Assembly (NCBI GenBank): GCA_902805475.1
Contig: CADCSX010000023.1
Span: 1,612,001 to 1,676,000 of the forward strand
Direction: 5' to 3'
Length of the DNA stretch: 64,000 bases
Origin: Entonaema liquescens
Taxonomy: Eukaryota; Ascomycota; Sordariomycetes; Xylariales; Xylariaceae
This document shows, piece by piece, positions 23,327 through 35,556 of the stretch. Position 1 is the first letter of the stretch. Every line of letters begins with the position of its first letter. Made by a program: the position numbers and the translations under genes. The notes under the pieces were generated by a model. It did no database searches, was not told where the DNA came from, and was given only the letters and a program-made list of their open reading frames with translations.

Positions 23327-26007
23327 TGCTCGCCTAGGTTGTGGTACTGCTTAGACGAGATGACGATGGTTCTGAAAGGCGTATTGACGCGGATGATCCC
23401 TGGACTTGGATAGGATCACGCAGTCCCTCTTCCACTCTTGCAATCTTGCACTTACACACGGTGCAGGAAGTGGCGTGTACAACGAGAGAGAGTGAGGCTC
23501 CTGATCTTGGAACCGTTTAAGCCTCAAACCCCACACCGGCTCGGTAAGCTTTTCTCGGGCCGCACAAATGGATCGCCGCTAAGCTCGGTAATCTGTTGAG
23601 AACACGAGATTGTTGGGCAATAGTTGCATGGAAGAAGGCGAAATATCCCGTTGTAGATGGGTTGATGTATTCGGTATTCACAAGAATGGGGTATGTAGTT
23701 GGTGCAGAAGAAATCTTAAAAAGAATATCATGGGTTTGGAACCCTTGTGTGATAGGTTACACTGCTAAGGGGGGGTAACAGGCAGCAAGGGTCACCTGTT
23801 GTGAACAAGGGGAGGGGGACGGCAACTAAAAATCCGCCACACTTTCTACAACATGCAAGCCACAGTACCTGTTTCCGTACTAAGGTAGGCAGCATACTAC
23901 CTACATATACAATACTACTTCTAGTTACATACTAAATCGACCTAGCCCCAAGTAGTGGTAGGTATTGTACTACACTTGTTACAGACATGAGGCATGAGGT
24001 AAGTACTACCTATGGTTAAACGGGTAGGTTGACTGGCCATGATATCTCATACTGTTTCCCATTTTGTCATGATGCTTGTCGATTGTCACTGTCAATTGTC
24101 ACTTGCATTAGAGATACCTATCTGGGGCGTCGTACAACATACAAAGTTATGCACCCCCAACATCCTCTTTCCAAACTTTCCTGGTCCTCCCGACTTCTCG
24201 ATTTTTTCTTTTTTTTTTCATCCTCGCATCTGAACTTTCTAATTACGTCCGCATGCACATCTACCTAAACCCACTCAGCGTTAACTCCAAATTCGTTCCA
24301 GGTACCGCGTAACTGGCACATCACCTAAGAGAATATCGTGAAGTGTCAATTGATCCCGTTCGGCCACCGACTGATGTCTGCGCTGCGACTAGCCAGCCAG
24401 TATCCGAGATCCAGTCGCTTGTCACGTAGGACAAACAAGGGGTAGCAAATCTGAATAGGGACCAACGATTTGGATAGCGCCGTTTGCATCATTTGTCTGT
24501 GTACCTGAAGATCCAACTCATCGGGTACCACGACAGCCTTCAGCGACATCAAAGCAACATTGAGGTATATGGTCCATATGGCTTCATCGCATCTGGCCTC
24601 ATCGAGTTTTTTTTGCGACCCAGCATGAGATCCTATACCCAGAAAAATGAAAAAGACGGAAATGATACGCCATTGCAGCATCATTATTACCCTGTCCCCC
24701 ACGTATGATTCACTGCTTACGATGTGTTGATAGTTATGGTAGCCAACCGACGATCTTCAATAAGATCTATCAACCTTCTTAGGGCGAGGCGCGGATGTTC
24801 AGCCGCTTTACAGGCTGCGGGCTTCGCGGGGAAGACGGGAGCTGGGTTCTAATACACCCCCTAGAACCAGAGCCCTGAGCAAACAATGCCCATCTGCTGC
24901 CCTCGAAATCTGGGATATCAGAATCACAAAGTTGACGAGTCATATTCTCCGTTCTACGGAATACTGCGCCACCCGAGCCCGGATTGACGCCCACCCTAAC
25001 ATATTATACCCCTTGTTGCTTTCCCTTTTTGCTTGTCCCGCAGCCCTAAATCGAGTCAGTATTTGTCCTTGTATCAGTATATCGGAGGATGCTTTTGGGT
25101 TCTGAGGATCAAATGAGCGCACCAAACATCGGAGGTGGGTGTATCTAATATGAATAGCAGAACCTCGTCACGGAGGCAAATATGCGCTATTCCTGCCGGC
25201 ATCATCCGGCATCCACGGTATTGTTCACCGCTACGCCAAGGGCGGTCAGCCTCCCGCTGTTAGAGCCCGACCTGGCAATAATGGACAACCGTATTGTTGT
25301 TGTCCTTTGGTCAAGTGGTTTGATACATGCCTTACCATGGGTTTAGTTGCAAAAATGCCGTTAATGACAACGCCTTACCTCACCGTCGGGCAGCATAGTG
25401 ACCGGTCTCTATCGGGCCTGCCACGAAATTTGCATTTTGTAAGCGCCCTGTTACGCCCGGACCGTTACTTTACCTCTATCCAAGAGCCTTCCAATCACAG
25501 TATAATAATAGCTCAACATGTTGGATGAGGCCACGGTAGTGTGGCTAGACGGGTATTAACCGGTAGCGTGAACGGGAGGAGAGACGACCAAACCGAACCA
25601 TCAATGTGAGGCCAGCACAACTATCCAGGGGCCGGGCGAAAACGGGTTGCAGGTACCGAAACTCAAAGTGTTAAGGTTGCTTACGTACCTAGGTTGCGAT
25701 GAAGTCTGATGCTTCCGATGGGGTATCGAGGAACTATCGGACACATTGATAGCTGAGAAGTTGGGGGCTACTTACGAGCCCAACTAGACGGTCCCGGGAG
25801 TGACTGGCCCATCTGATTCATGACAATCTGGTTCGATCGAAGCCTAGGCCAAAAAGGGTAGAGAATACGTACATACATATGTCTTGCCTCACTTGACCAC
25901 GAACGTTACACGCCCCCTAGTCCACCAGGCTTTAGCACGGCCACACTCACGCACGCCTTGCCTCGACTTACGACTGGATGATGGAGGACCAACAGCAGCA
26001 ATATTCC

Positions 26008-26032
26008 TACGCGTTACGCGTTACGCGTTACG
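26008..26032. repeat. short tandem repeat, unit GCGTTAC
   Basis: Three perfect 7-bp copies with partial ends, inside the gene desert. GC-rich for this spacer. Confidence 0.85.
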
Positions 26033-27227
26033 TGTGTCCTTCCTTCGGGATGCTATCTTTTACTGCGTTGTCCAACACTTTTTCGCGGTTGCTAGTAGGG
26101 TGCTGAGATTAGCATACGCCTGGGTGCCTTAAGTTCGAACAGGGCTGTGGCGCGCTTGTCGTTAATTGATTGACAAACGGAGAAGAATGCCTAGGTATGC
26201 CCAGGTATGCCTAGGTAGGTATGCTCCGCTCGTTCGGGCAGCAACATTGCAAACGAGCCGGTAAACGATTAACTTCTCCTCATCAACCCCATCCACTACT
26301 GCCCCCACGCTTCGTTTTTTCCTACCAATCCGGTGTGAGCACAAAACTAGGTACATTTAGGTAAGTATGTAAGCAATGAGTGTACTTACAATCAGAAGGT
26401 GCAAGTATGTAATGAACTATTGCCCTCGTCCATAAGAAGGGGATACTATACGTAGCACGATTCTCTTACTAGTTACAGTGAAGCTGCAGCAGAACAGATT
26501 GCGCTAACTGCAACACTCGCATATGTGTATGCACTCAAGAAAAAAAAGCAAGAAAAGAGAGCGGTACAATATAATTGTATCCTGCAGATATGGATGTTAC
26601 CTGTGTACATATGTAATGTATGTACATGTTAATTAAGATGTAGTTGTCCTCTTTTGGCTCTTATTCTCCCCCTGTTCTCTCTGCCCGATTTATTAACGCT
26701 CTAGTCCCTGAATCTAAGCATAGCGCACGCGATCCATCGTCCAGCCGTAGCAAACCCCTCCACTTGAAGAGGTAGGAAATATAAGACAGCCCAAAGATGG
26801 AACAGCCTGACAGGGGCTTTTCATCCTATCAGAACTTGGCAGGGCAAACGCAAACAACGCGAGCTCTCCTTGTTCCTTGTGGCGCTGGCGCATGGGTAAG
26901 AGCTTTGACAAGCATAAGCATCACGTCTGCATGTATGATAAAATGGGACCCAAACCAACTTTTTCTAATTATTGTGATGCGGTGCAGGCGAAGTAGATCA
27001 TAGTTCATGGCAGTTGTCCCCCCATGCACGCCATTAAAACAGAAGTTCGGCACTGCCCTACCTTTCTTGGCACTGACGTGTAAGTGAAGGGGAGAAAGGG
27101 AAAAGAATAGAAAAGGGAGGAAGAATAAAGCATGCTGAGGAGTATACGTACCAGGCCAGCACAGGTGTTTAGGTTCTATTAGGTCCATCTATTCGAGATA
27201 ATAGGTTCGAGATACATAGGTAGCCAT

Positions 27228-27266
27228 CTACGTATATCTACGTATATCTACGTATATATATATATG
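27228..27266. repeat. tandem repeat, unit CTACGTATAT
   Basis: Three 10-bp copies running into an alternating TA tract. Confidence 0.85.
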
Positions 27267-28932
27267 TCTATCATGCATGACTGGTCTGCTGACCGCCAGT
27301 TCATCAGCCCCAGATCACTATTCCCGGAGACCCGGAAACCTTTATTCTCTGATCAGCTCTCTCGACGCCTATGACGACTTAGGCGGAGGGAACATTGTAG
27401 GTGAAGAGTAGCTGAGAAGCATGGTGCTTGAGAATGGAAGCATAAGCGCCCGTATCCCATTACAGGCGACGTATGATGTACTGTGATCGTATGTATGAGA
27501 CGAACCAGGGCCAATGTAGCATGTAAAATGGCCCATGGGCTGCTCATCAAAACGTGAAAGCGCACAGACGTTAGGCTTAACTGTTCTGCAACGTGCCCTG
27601 CGTTGAAGAGAGCCCCCAGTTTCCCGCGAGAGCGATTACAAGGGTCTTTGTCTTTTTTTTTTTTTATTGTTCTTACAGCTTTTGTTAGGGTTTTATTTTT
27701 TATTTTTTTTTTCTTTTTATTCCTTGTTACTAAGGCACATAAGGTTAGTACCATTTAAATTTAGTGGACCATTATACGTATGTAAGTACCTATAAATTCA
27801 GTACATCTACCTATATGTAATACAATGTTATAGTCTAATACTCTAAGGTAATATAATAGGGAAGGTACATATTTAAAGGTACTATAGCATTGTACAAGGT
27901 ATAACCCAATCCTAGCAACCCTCGAACGCATCACTTAAACAATACATTTTCACCCACACAACGCACATGCGCACACACACCGTTTCCTTCGCTTCTGCGG
28001 TTGACGGCCTCCGATCTTAACTGACAACACCACTACCACATCCCCAGACATGGCCACATCGACATCCATGGTCATGTTCACGAGGGTGCAGAGAACTACG
28101 CATACTTATATGTATGTAAGCTACATTAAGTATACTACTACTATATATACTGGCAGACTAGCAGACTGGCAGACTGGTTATGCCCTACTCCGGACTAAAG
28201 CCCTACCTTGCTTTTCCTTCATCCCGTCCGGCCGGTACTGGTATATCCCGAATGTATGCTGTTCTTCCTTAGCTCGTTAACCCTCGCAAGCCCTTCCAGG
28301 TAGGTCAAGGTCGTATCCTGCGCATGCACATCAGCGGTAGCTACATACCTACATACATCCCAATACATACCTACTGAACCTACTAGACCTACTAGACCTA
28401 CCATAGTACCCTAAGCTTGCCCTTAGGTAGCAGTAACATGGACCAGTAGGTATGGCAGTCTGGTTTCGTGATCTCCACTCGACTATGTAGTTCCATGTTC
28501 CATGGAACACGGCTCTACATGTCTACATTACCTACGATATGTAGTCGCCACCCGCCACCCTGTCTAGTTCATTTGCGGCTTCTGGAATGTCCATTCTAAG
28601 TAGCATCGCTCGACAGGGACTTACCTCCTCCGAATCGATCTCATTCAAGCCCTGCGGGTTGCCCTGCAATAGATCGTCAAAGGGTCCTCAGGTTCTCAAG
28701 CCCCGGGAACGGCAGTTGGACAGCCCCGAACGGTCTTGGATGGCAAAGATAGGATGCCTGTCGTGCCCAGATGCGGATGTTCTGACACCGCGCAAAGACT
28801 TAAAAGCGTATGTTACAGTCTGCCTCCTTGGGTCTGCTCATCATGTTCGAGCACCGGCGCCGCAACGCCTTGATGGCCTTACCGACGCCGAAAACTAGCC
28901 ATTCTAGAGGTGTGGATGCTTCAATCCTAGAT

Positions 28933-28962
28933 GCCCTGGGTTTTGCCCTGGGTTTTGCCCTG
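28933..28962. repeat. tandem repeat, unit GCCCTGGGTTTT
   Basis: Two and a half direct copies of a 12-bp unit; no gene context. Confidence 0.8.
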
Positions 28963-29287
28963 GTCCTCTCGAACACCCCGTTCGTTTGTATGCTTCTCCA
29001 GTTCGTTTCTCAATTTGCGTCATTAATCCGCCGATTCAGCAGCTACCCCTAGTGTACTAAACCAAAATTACATGGGAATGTGGTGAAGTGTTCTGCAAAG
29101 TCATGCATGAATGTCGTGGCCATTCCATTAGCCCCCCCGGTCAACAGCTTGCATAGCCAACGAGCCGTTTGTTCGACTTACAATGGGAATGTCTCCTTGG
29201 GAACGGGCAGATGAATATCCACTGCACCTGCGTCTCTAGAAGCCTTTGGACTTTTGCAAAAGGGTGTATCACCCAGAAAACTTGTCA

Positions 29288-29331
29288 CTTTTTTTTATTT
29301 TTATTTTTATTTTTTATTTTTTATTTTTTTT
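29288..29331. repeat. T-rich low-complexity tract
   Basis: Runs of four to eight T separated by single A. Read on the minus strand it is a poly-A-like tract, but no retroelement body is recognised next to it. Confidence 0.8.
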
Positions 29332-30430
29332 CTAACTCAACTCCTCCCCCCCTTTCCGAAATCCCTTTGGGGGAGGGCGACAGACGGTATGTATTCTGAG
29401 TTGGCATAGTCGGTGAGGTTACCCAACTCTCACACGAACTGCTGGGCTCTCTATTATACCTCACATAACTTGCCTATTACCTATAAACGTAGAAAACCCG
29501 GTGTCTATCGTCTCCACACACCTCTATCTCTATACTTCACACCCTCTCTTACACCCCACACCCCTGGTTGTCCATTGAGCTTTGAGCTACTAGCCTAACG
29601 GGCTCAATTCCCGTACCCTTGTTACCGACTTGCCCACTGACCACCACACGCCGCTCCATCAACCAGAAGCCTTCACTCTGCCAGCTCTTCTAGGCATCTC
29701 TCTCCTAGCGTTTCTTTTCCTGTTTTTCCCGTCCAAGTTCAAATTTCACTGCGCATCCCCAACGTGGACCTATAGTACTCCTATTGCCACTAGAGTAATA
29801 ACTCCATAGGCCAAATATCATGAATGACAAGAAAGAGTACCTCGTGCTAGCGAGATATTTGACATCTACCTGACTGAAGTACTGTACTTATCCGTCTGGA
29901 GGCGCTTCGTTATTCAAAGCCTCCTAAGTTATTCTGTTCTCATTTATTGGCTAAGGAGGAATATCCAATCACATGCCACACAGTTCACTAACTGAACACC
30001 ATTATCACGCTTGACTGACCTGGAGCTCTGGTTTTCCTGGACGTACCCTTGCCCTTCGTTTATAAGTCGTATCTAAAGGACCCCCTTGCAACTCGAATGT
30101 TATACAGTCTTCTGCCAGGCATTAATAGTTCCTAAATTTCACTCGTCTAAGCGTTAAGGAGCTGGCATTAGATTGCTATAACTTCCCCTCGACACTTTAG
30201 CACGCATCTTTGGACTAGCTGAGAGCTCGCTGCTACCTTCCAACCTAAAATAAAGCAAACAGGGCCGAAACGCTATTAGGCAGTTTTGGCAGGTCACCGA
30301 GCAACACGAGCGAGCTGTGTTCAAATAAAACAATCTACAACCTCTCCGGAGCCCGTGAGGACTACACGCGCGACTCAGCGCTTCTACACACACCAGCCTA
30401 CTCAAGGCTTTCTCGGCTCCTACCGCCACC

Positions 30431-31672
30431 GTGGATATCACTTACCTCCTTAAGGCTTCCGACTCGGATGAGTCTTCCTCATCACCTCCCGAGTACACTC
30501 GATCCGTGTCAGTACCTTTTTCCGCAACTACGGCGACTATAACTTCGGCACCTGTCGGCAGGCCGCCCTTATATTACACTCCTCAACCTGAAGGAATAGG
30601 ACCACCTCCAGCAAGCAGTACATCTAGGAAGCGCAGTATGTCGCCTCACGCGTCAGAATCTCCTGCCAGGAGACAGAGTAAATGGTCTAGTGAGGAGGAC
30701 GCGTTAATTATCGAGCTCCGGGGTAGTGGGCTCAAGTGGGACGACATTTCCAAGAAGCTGCCGGGAAGAAGCCCCATTAGCTGTCGACTACATTATCAAA
30801 ACTACCTCGAAAAGCGTAGCGAATGGGATGAGGAGAGAAAAAATAAGTTAGCAAGACTTTATGAAAGGTAAGCATGGGTTTGTGGAAGCTAGGTAGTTGA
30901 AGATCAAATTAGCTCGGAACAAGTGCTTCCAGCAAATGATGTGCTAGGCCGAAGAATTTCGAGAAGCTAACAAGGTGAGAACAGGTTTAAATCCGAGATG
31001 TGGGCTAAGGTCGCAGAGGAGATGTCAATGCCGTGGCGGGCGGCAGAAGCAATGCACTGGCAACTTGGAGAACAGGACATGCGACGTCGGGCGGGGGTGA
31101 CGGTACCCTTTGCTCTCGCGACGTCAACATCAGAGGGATCTCGCGGCGGCTCTAGGGCACATTCAAGACATAACCATTCACACTCACAGGGTAATATTTC
31201 TCGCGACTCGGGCTCTGGACGTGGCTACGGTCGTGCGGGGACGGCGCTACCAGGTCGGCCTCTCGCGTCCAGGAGAGAAAGCGTACCGCATGTCCCTATC
31301 TATCCTGAACAACCATCCGACACTTTCGTATATCCGCACCATGGAGTACCCCTTGCTCCCATACAAACGCAAGCCCAACCACCACGTCCAGCGATGTTGC
31401 CAGGAGTTGCTGAGCTTACAACGGGGGTTAGTCCTTACAGTACACCCGCGTACTCCCTCCCGCTTCCCAACACAAGTCCCGCTGTTAGTTCCGTATCGAG
31501 TCCAAACGGGCTGTATATGACACAATTAGGATATCCGCCCCTAGAGCTAAACGGTCCGAAACGACGTAGAGGCTCAGAGGTCAACGGTCTCTCTCGGAGA
31601 AGCCATCACCTAGATCAACGGCCGGAGCCCTACGATCTAACGAATATTTCACGGCACGAACGTGGTCATTAG
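30431..31672 (+). CDS. Myb/SANT-like DNA-binding protein, 5' end uncertain
   Basis: Two exons, 30431-30867 and 30985-31672, joined through a 117-bp intron (GTAAGC donor, GCTAAC branch, ACAG acceptor) that splits an Arg codon; 374 residues as drawn. SKWSSEEDALIIELRGSGLK, WDDISKKLPGRSPISCRLHY and NYLEKRSEWDEERKNKLARL form one SANT/Myb repeat with its recognition helix, and exon 2 continues FKSEMWAKVAEEMSMPWRAA with a second, weaker repeat (W-x-AE-MHW). The rest is Ser/Pro-rich with a basic NGPKRRRGSEV patch that may be a nuclear signal. The frame opens at a GTG; in frame upstream there is a stop near 30355 and no ATG. Either a first exon is missing, translation starts at a non-AUG codon, or it starts at the internal ATG at 30638, which keeps the first Myb repeat. 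Homologues are annotated as Myb-like fungal transcription factors. Confidence 0.8.
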
Positions 31673-32922
31673 ATGAAGACAAAAAAAAACAAAACAAAAA
31701 AAAAGACAGAATATGAGATTTACATAGATGTCTATCTATTCGGCTGATATTTCTACCTACCTACAGCAACAGCTGGACCTATGCCGAATAAGAACAAAAA
31801 ACAAACAAAAAAAATAGTTGCACAGGGACCAGGCATTGTATTAGGAAGAATCAGGTCATATGTAACAGCAGGAACTCACGTATTAACGACAGGAATGAGA
31901 CAAAAAGCTAAACAGACAGACACACACAGACAAAACGTGGGACAGTACGGATTAGGCGGTTTGGAATTGCACTTGGGTGGAAAATGAGCTGGGCGTTGCT
32001 CATGTTGGGTAGGTGTGGACATGGCATAGGGACGGGCACCAGATCTACCTACTTTCTTTCTTCGATTATTTGTTGTCTTATTTACTATCAGCCGTCTTCC
32101 CTTCTTACCTACCTACTGTTTCCCTTTTCTTCTTCTCTGCAATCATGGGACGGCGAATAGGGACGAAACATAAAGTGTTTTTTTATTTTTTTTTATGGTT
32201 TATTTTTTACTTTTATTTTGTTACGAATTACCCTTCTCTTCTATTTTGTTTCTTTTGTCTATGGACTTTCTACCGGTGTGTCGTTTGCTTTTTTACTGGG
32301 GATACTGTTCTATCTCTCTCTCTCTCTCTCTGTGGCCGCAGTCGAGCCGCATTGTAGCTAAGCTACACTACATTACACTACTTTACCTGCAGAGGGTGGC
32401 GGTGACGGTAGTGGCTTGTGGAACGGGAAATGCGGAAAGGCTGGCTGGGCTCTCGGGAGATATGTGACAAAGGTGGTAGGAGTCAAACGGTGTGAAAGGG
32501 GAGGGGGTGTTCAAATGTATGGTATCGAATAACGGTGTTTATGTTTGTTTAGCCTTGAATTTTTTTGTTGACTTTTGGTTTGTTTGTATTATGTGTTTAT
32601 TATTATTTTTATTATTGTTATTACCTATGCAGAAACAGGCATTTACCAGGACAGGGTTGAGGAAATAGGCAGAAGATGCTAGGTTAGGCATGTTCGTGAT
32701 TGACAGTTGTTGGGTAAGGCAGTGATGGGCTCGGTTGGCTTAGGGTTAGGTATGAATCAACGCAACGATGACTTCACATGGCTATTTTCCCCGATGGTAC
32801 CTAATGTACGGCATATTTATTTATTGTCATTATTCTGTTTTCAGAATAAAAATTCAAGCCATGGCTGCCTGCTTGTGTAACTTGGCGCATGATTATTACT
32901 TATAGTAGTAATATTGTCATTA
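31673..32922. other. intergenic between convergent genes
   Basis: Low-complexity rich: A-run with C interruptions at 31681-31705, T-rich tracts at 32080-32260, a CT dinucleotide run at 32313-32331, and TTATTATT words at 32595-32620. Frames here (for example 32013-32357) are products of the T-rich composition. No gene supported. Confidence 0.6.
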
Positions 32923-34140
32923 CTATCGGGGGTCTATAGATGACGAAGAATATTCTTCTTCTTTCGGACTTGCTATAACCCACCAATTGTCCTTTTCGTA
33001 GCCGTTGCCTAGAATCTCGCCTCCAGCTGCCTGGACGTCTTCTTCTAGTTCCCCTTTTTTATACAAGTGATAATATCGTTGGTATGTGGCGCCCGCACCC
33101 CCATTCTCAGCATCGTCATTTTCCTTTTTATGACTAGCCTCTTCTGCCTTCTGCTTCTTCGATTTGTTTGATTTCATCACCCACGGCACTAGTTGGTCCT
33201 GGTCTGCAGTCCCCTCGTCCCACCCGCGGCGGCTAGTCCCCTGCTCGAGGGCCCAGACGTACACCAGAACCTTGCCGCTGCGCGGCCGGACGCAGTCGAG
33301 TAGGGCCCGCACGCCCTCGACGCGTCGTTCCCTTGTCGACAGGTGATGGACAACGGCGATGCAGATTGCGAAGTCGACGCGCCGCCTCGCGCCGCCAAAC
33401 GGGAGGGCTAGGCCGTCCGCGACACCCACCACATCGGCACCCCTTGTTTCCTTCACTTTTAGGTCCCGGGCCAGCCGCGCCAAGTTAGCGCTACGGTCCG
33501 AGCCGATAATCACAATGTCTCGGTTCACGTCGAGATACTTGCCGTTTCCGCAGCCGACGTCTAGACCGACAGAGCCAGGTGGTAATGATGCCAAAAAAGA
33601 AGCAACAAGCGGCCAAGGCTTGTACCGCGTCGACGAGAAATGCGATGCAATAGTCTCGTATACGCTATGTACATGCTGCTGCTCGTAGGACTCGGCAGCG
33701 TTCGCGTCCATGACGCTAGCAGTAGCGGCAGCGGCAGAGTCAGAGTCAGCGTCAGCGTTAGGGCTAGAACCGGGGTAATTTGTTGGAGCACCAGTCGCTA
33801 AGGAAATATGGTCCTGGCGTTCTCGTATAGCCGCGCCATGCGAACCGGTGGAGATGGAGGAGCTGTTGGGCGCAGCATCGTGCATCAGCCGGCGTTGTTC
33901 CTGCTCATCTCGTTGGTGGCGGTGGGCCGTTTGTCCACCGGTGAGAGTGACCGCTTCTCTGGGTGCGTTGCCGACGGCAGCAGTAGCGGCAACTGTAGAA
34001 GAGCTGTTGCTGGCGCTAAGTTGTGTAAGATCGTCGCTACTTTCGCTATGGTCTAGCCGCCGTTCCATCCCACTTTCTGTTCCTGCACAGCCCGGATCAG
34101 GTTTCTGCGCTCGCTCTTGCTGCTGCTGCTGTTGATGCAT
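32923..34140 (-). CDS. trm9: tRNA (carboxymethyluridine34-5-O)-methyltransferase Trm9
   Basis: SAM-dependent enzyme that, with Trm112, completes mcm5U/mcm5s2U at wobble position 34 of Arg and Glu tRNAs. The core begins YEQQHVHSVYETIASHF and TRYKPWPLVASFL (Trm9 signature), then SAM motif I GLDVGCGNGKYL, IIGSDRSANL (motif II acidic residue), GVADGLALPF, and AICIAVVHHLSTRERR (motif IV). YVWALEQGTS and a C-terminal TYQRYYHLYKKGELEEDVQ are also family-specific. The only ATG starts in the open frame are internal: 34140 gives 405 residues with a poly-Gln/Ser-rich leader of about 145 residues, while 33711 gives 262 residues, near the normal family size. The frame continues upstream to a GTG at 34281. 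I chose 34140; the leader may be an uncommon extension or untranslated. A Lys/Glu-rich insertion (NKSKKQKAEEASHKKEND) lies between the conserved C-terminal blocks. Confidence 0.92.
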   Translation of the reverse strand: MHQQQQQQERAQKPDPGCAGTESGMERRLDHSESSDDLTQLSASNSSSTVAATAAVGNAPREAVTLTGGQTAHRHQRDEQEQRRLMHDAAPNSSSISTGSHGAAIRERQDHISLATGAPTNYPGSSPNADADSDSAAAATASVMDANAAESYEQQHVHSVYETIASHFSSTRYKPWPLVASFLASLPPGSVGLDVGCGNGKYLDVNRDIVIIGSDRSANLARLARDLKVKETRGADVVGVADGLALPFGGARRRVDFAICIAVVHHLSTRERRVEGVRALLDCVRPRSGKVLVYVWALEQGTSRRGWDEGTADQDQLVPWVMKSNKSKKQKAEEASHKKENDDAENGGAGATYQRYYHLYKKGELEEDVQAAGGEILGNGYEKDNWWVIASPKEEEYSSSSIDPR

Positions 34141-34614
34141 GGCGGTGCGCCAACTATTGGTTGGTCGGCTGGCGTATAAGTTGCTTGCTGCTGCTGCTGG
34201 ATCTGGGCAAAGCAGAACAGGGGAAGGCCAAGGGGGGCGTGCGTTTAGAATTAAACGCAGCGACTTGGATGGTGCATACACGTACGTGAGGTAGGGATAA
34301 TGATCGAATCGAGACCGAGATATAGATATAGATACATATACATTACCTCATAGCTCGTCGGTACATAAATGAGTAATACTCGTGTACAAGGGTATGATTA
34401 TGGTATCGTACTGAATACGTATGTTACGTACGTGGGTATCTCTGATTAAACCAGGTATATTTCTTACGGTAGTACAGTACAGCAAGCCCTGCTGGTCGTT
34501 AGGATAAGGTAAGGAGGTGAAGGTCCCAGGAACCCGGTAAAGTCTTCTACTTGGCGGGTGAGTGGGGGTGTTTGACAATAGCCCGGAGGTCCAGATCGTT
34601 AATATGTATGGATA

Positions 34615-34743
34615 TGGGATGGGATGTACGGAATAGGATAGGATAGGATGGGATGGGAGGGAGGGAGGGATGGGATGGTAATGGATGGTAATGGATAATG
34701 GATGGTATGGGTAATGGATGGACGGAAGGTTTTTTTTTTTTTT
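34615..34743. repeat. GGATG-type purine minisatellite with T-run
   Basis: Imperfect GGATGG/GGATA/GGGA units over about 115 bp on the plus strand, ending in a run of T. Strong purine/pyrimidine strand bias could form unusual structure; lies in the promoter side of trm9. Confidence 0.85.
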
Positions 34744-35520
34744 AAGTCTACCAGGTATTCAAGTAGCTTTCGGGTATGTATACTTATATAGCGCAATTTA
34801 TTAAACTATAGTATGTAGTACATTAAGTTTCTTGTGTGACTAAAAGCCCTATACTTATGTGCCTAAAGCATGCAGCTAATGTAAAGTTTGTACCACCCCA
34901 ACCTGATAAAGTAGGTATAGATAATACATACATGTAGGTAAGGATAGGTATGTATAACTATATCTAATATACTTACCTAAAGAAAGAGTAAGAAAAAGGA
35001 AAAAAAAAAAAAAAGTAAAACTGCAAGATGGAGTGGGGGAAGATATCGGATAAGACTAAAATATGCAAAAGTGTTGCTACAACCATAATTCTTTCCATGT
35101 ACCTTGAAGAAAGTACCATATACGTAAGATTAGGCTAGGTACTTGGGCTATAAAAACTACCTAAGGTACCTAAGGCTTCGAGATCCAAAAGTGGGGATGC
35201 ATTTTTAATGGCTTAATTTGCGCTTGCGTGGTTCGTCTTGTGTATCTTGTCAGTGTCAAACTTGTCAAGCGGGGCTCGTGCCCGAAGGACCGGCTCGAAC
35301 CGGTTTGGTTCCTACTCGGTTTATTGCTGCATGTCTTAGTTAGATCTTGCAGCTCAGCTTTTGTTTCTTTCCCCTCTTCACCCAAACCCCCCTCAAACCC
35401 CCCGGACCCTGGAAAAGCATGGAGCTGGGAGCTTGGGGCATGAGGCATGGAGCATGGATGGGGGCCGCACAAAGGAGAAATAAAATTTTATCATCGCCAT
35501 GTGCTGATATTCCCGTCATA

Positions 35521-35556
35521 CCGCAAGACCACAAGACCGCAAGACCGCAAGACCGA
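35521..35556. repeat. tandem repeat, unit CCGCAAGA
   Basis: Four near-identical copies of an 8-9-bp unit. No coding context is supported. Confidence 0.8.

Larger units (their letters stand above)
23327..30430. other. 7.1-kb gene desert
   Basis: I find no coding region supported by domain, splice pattern or codon signal on either strand. It contains simple repeats at 26008-26032, 27228-27266, 28933-28962, a T-run at 27652-27715 and a T/A tract at 29288-29331, plus many TACCTA/TAGGTA words (for example 26185-26222 and 28290-28400). It could hold non-coding transcripts or old mutated repeats. The final 400 bp should contain the promoter and perhaps a first exon of the Myb-like gene. Confidence 0.5.

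Noticed and set aside
24346..24702. 118-codon minus frame with a hydrophobic start (VFFIFLGIGSHAG)
   Set aside because: Resembles a signal peptide by chance; the rest has no domain or Cys pattern and no supporting neighbour exon.
27353..27754. 133-codon minus frame rich in Lys
   Set aside because: Lys run is the complement of T-runs; no family signal.
32013..32467. Two overlapping Phe/Leu/Ser-rich plus frames
   Set aside because: Generated by T-rich low-complexity DNA in a 3' region.
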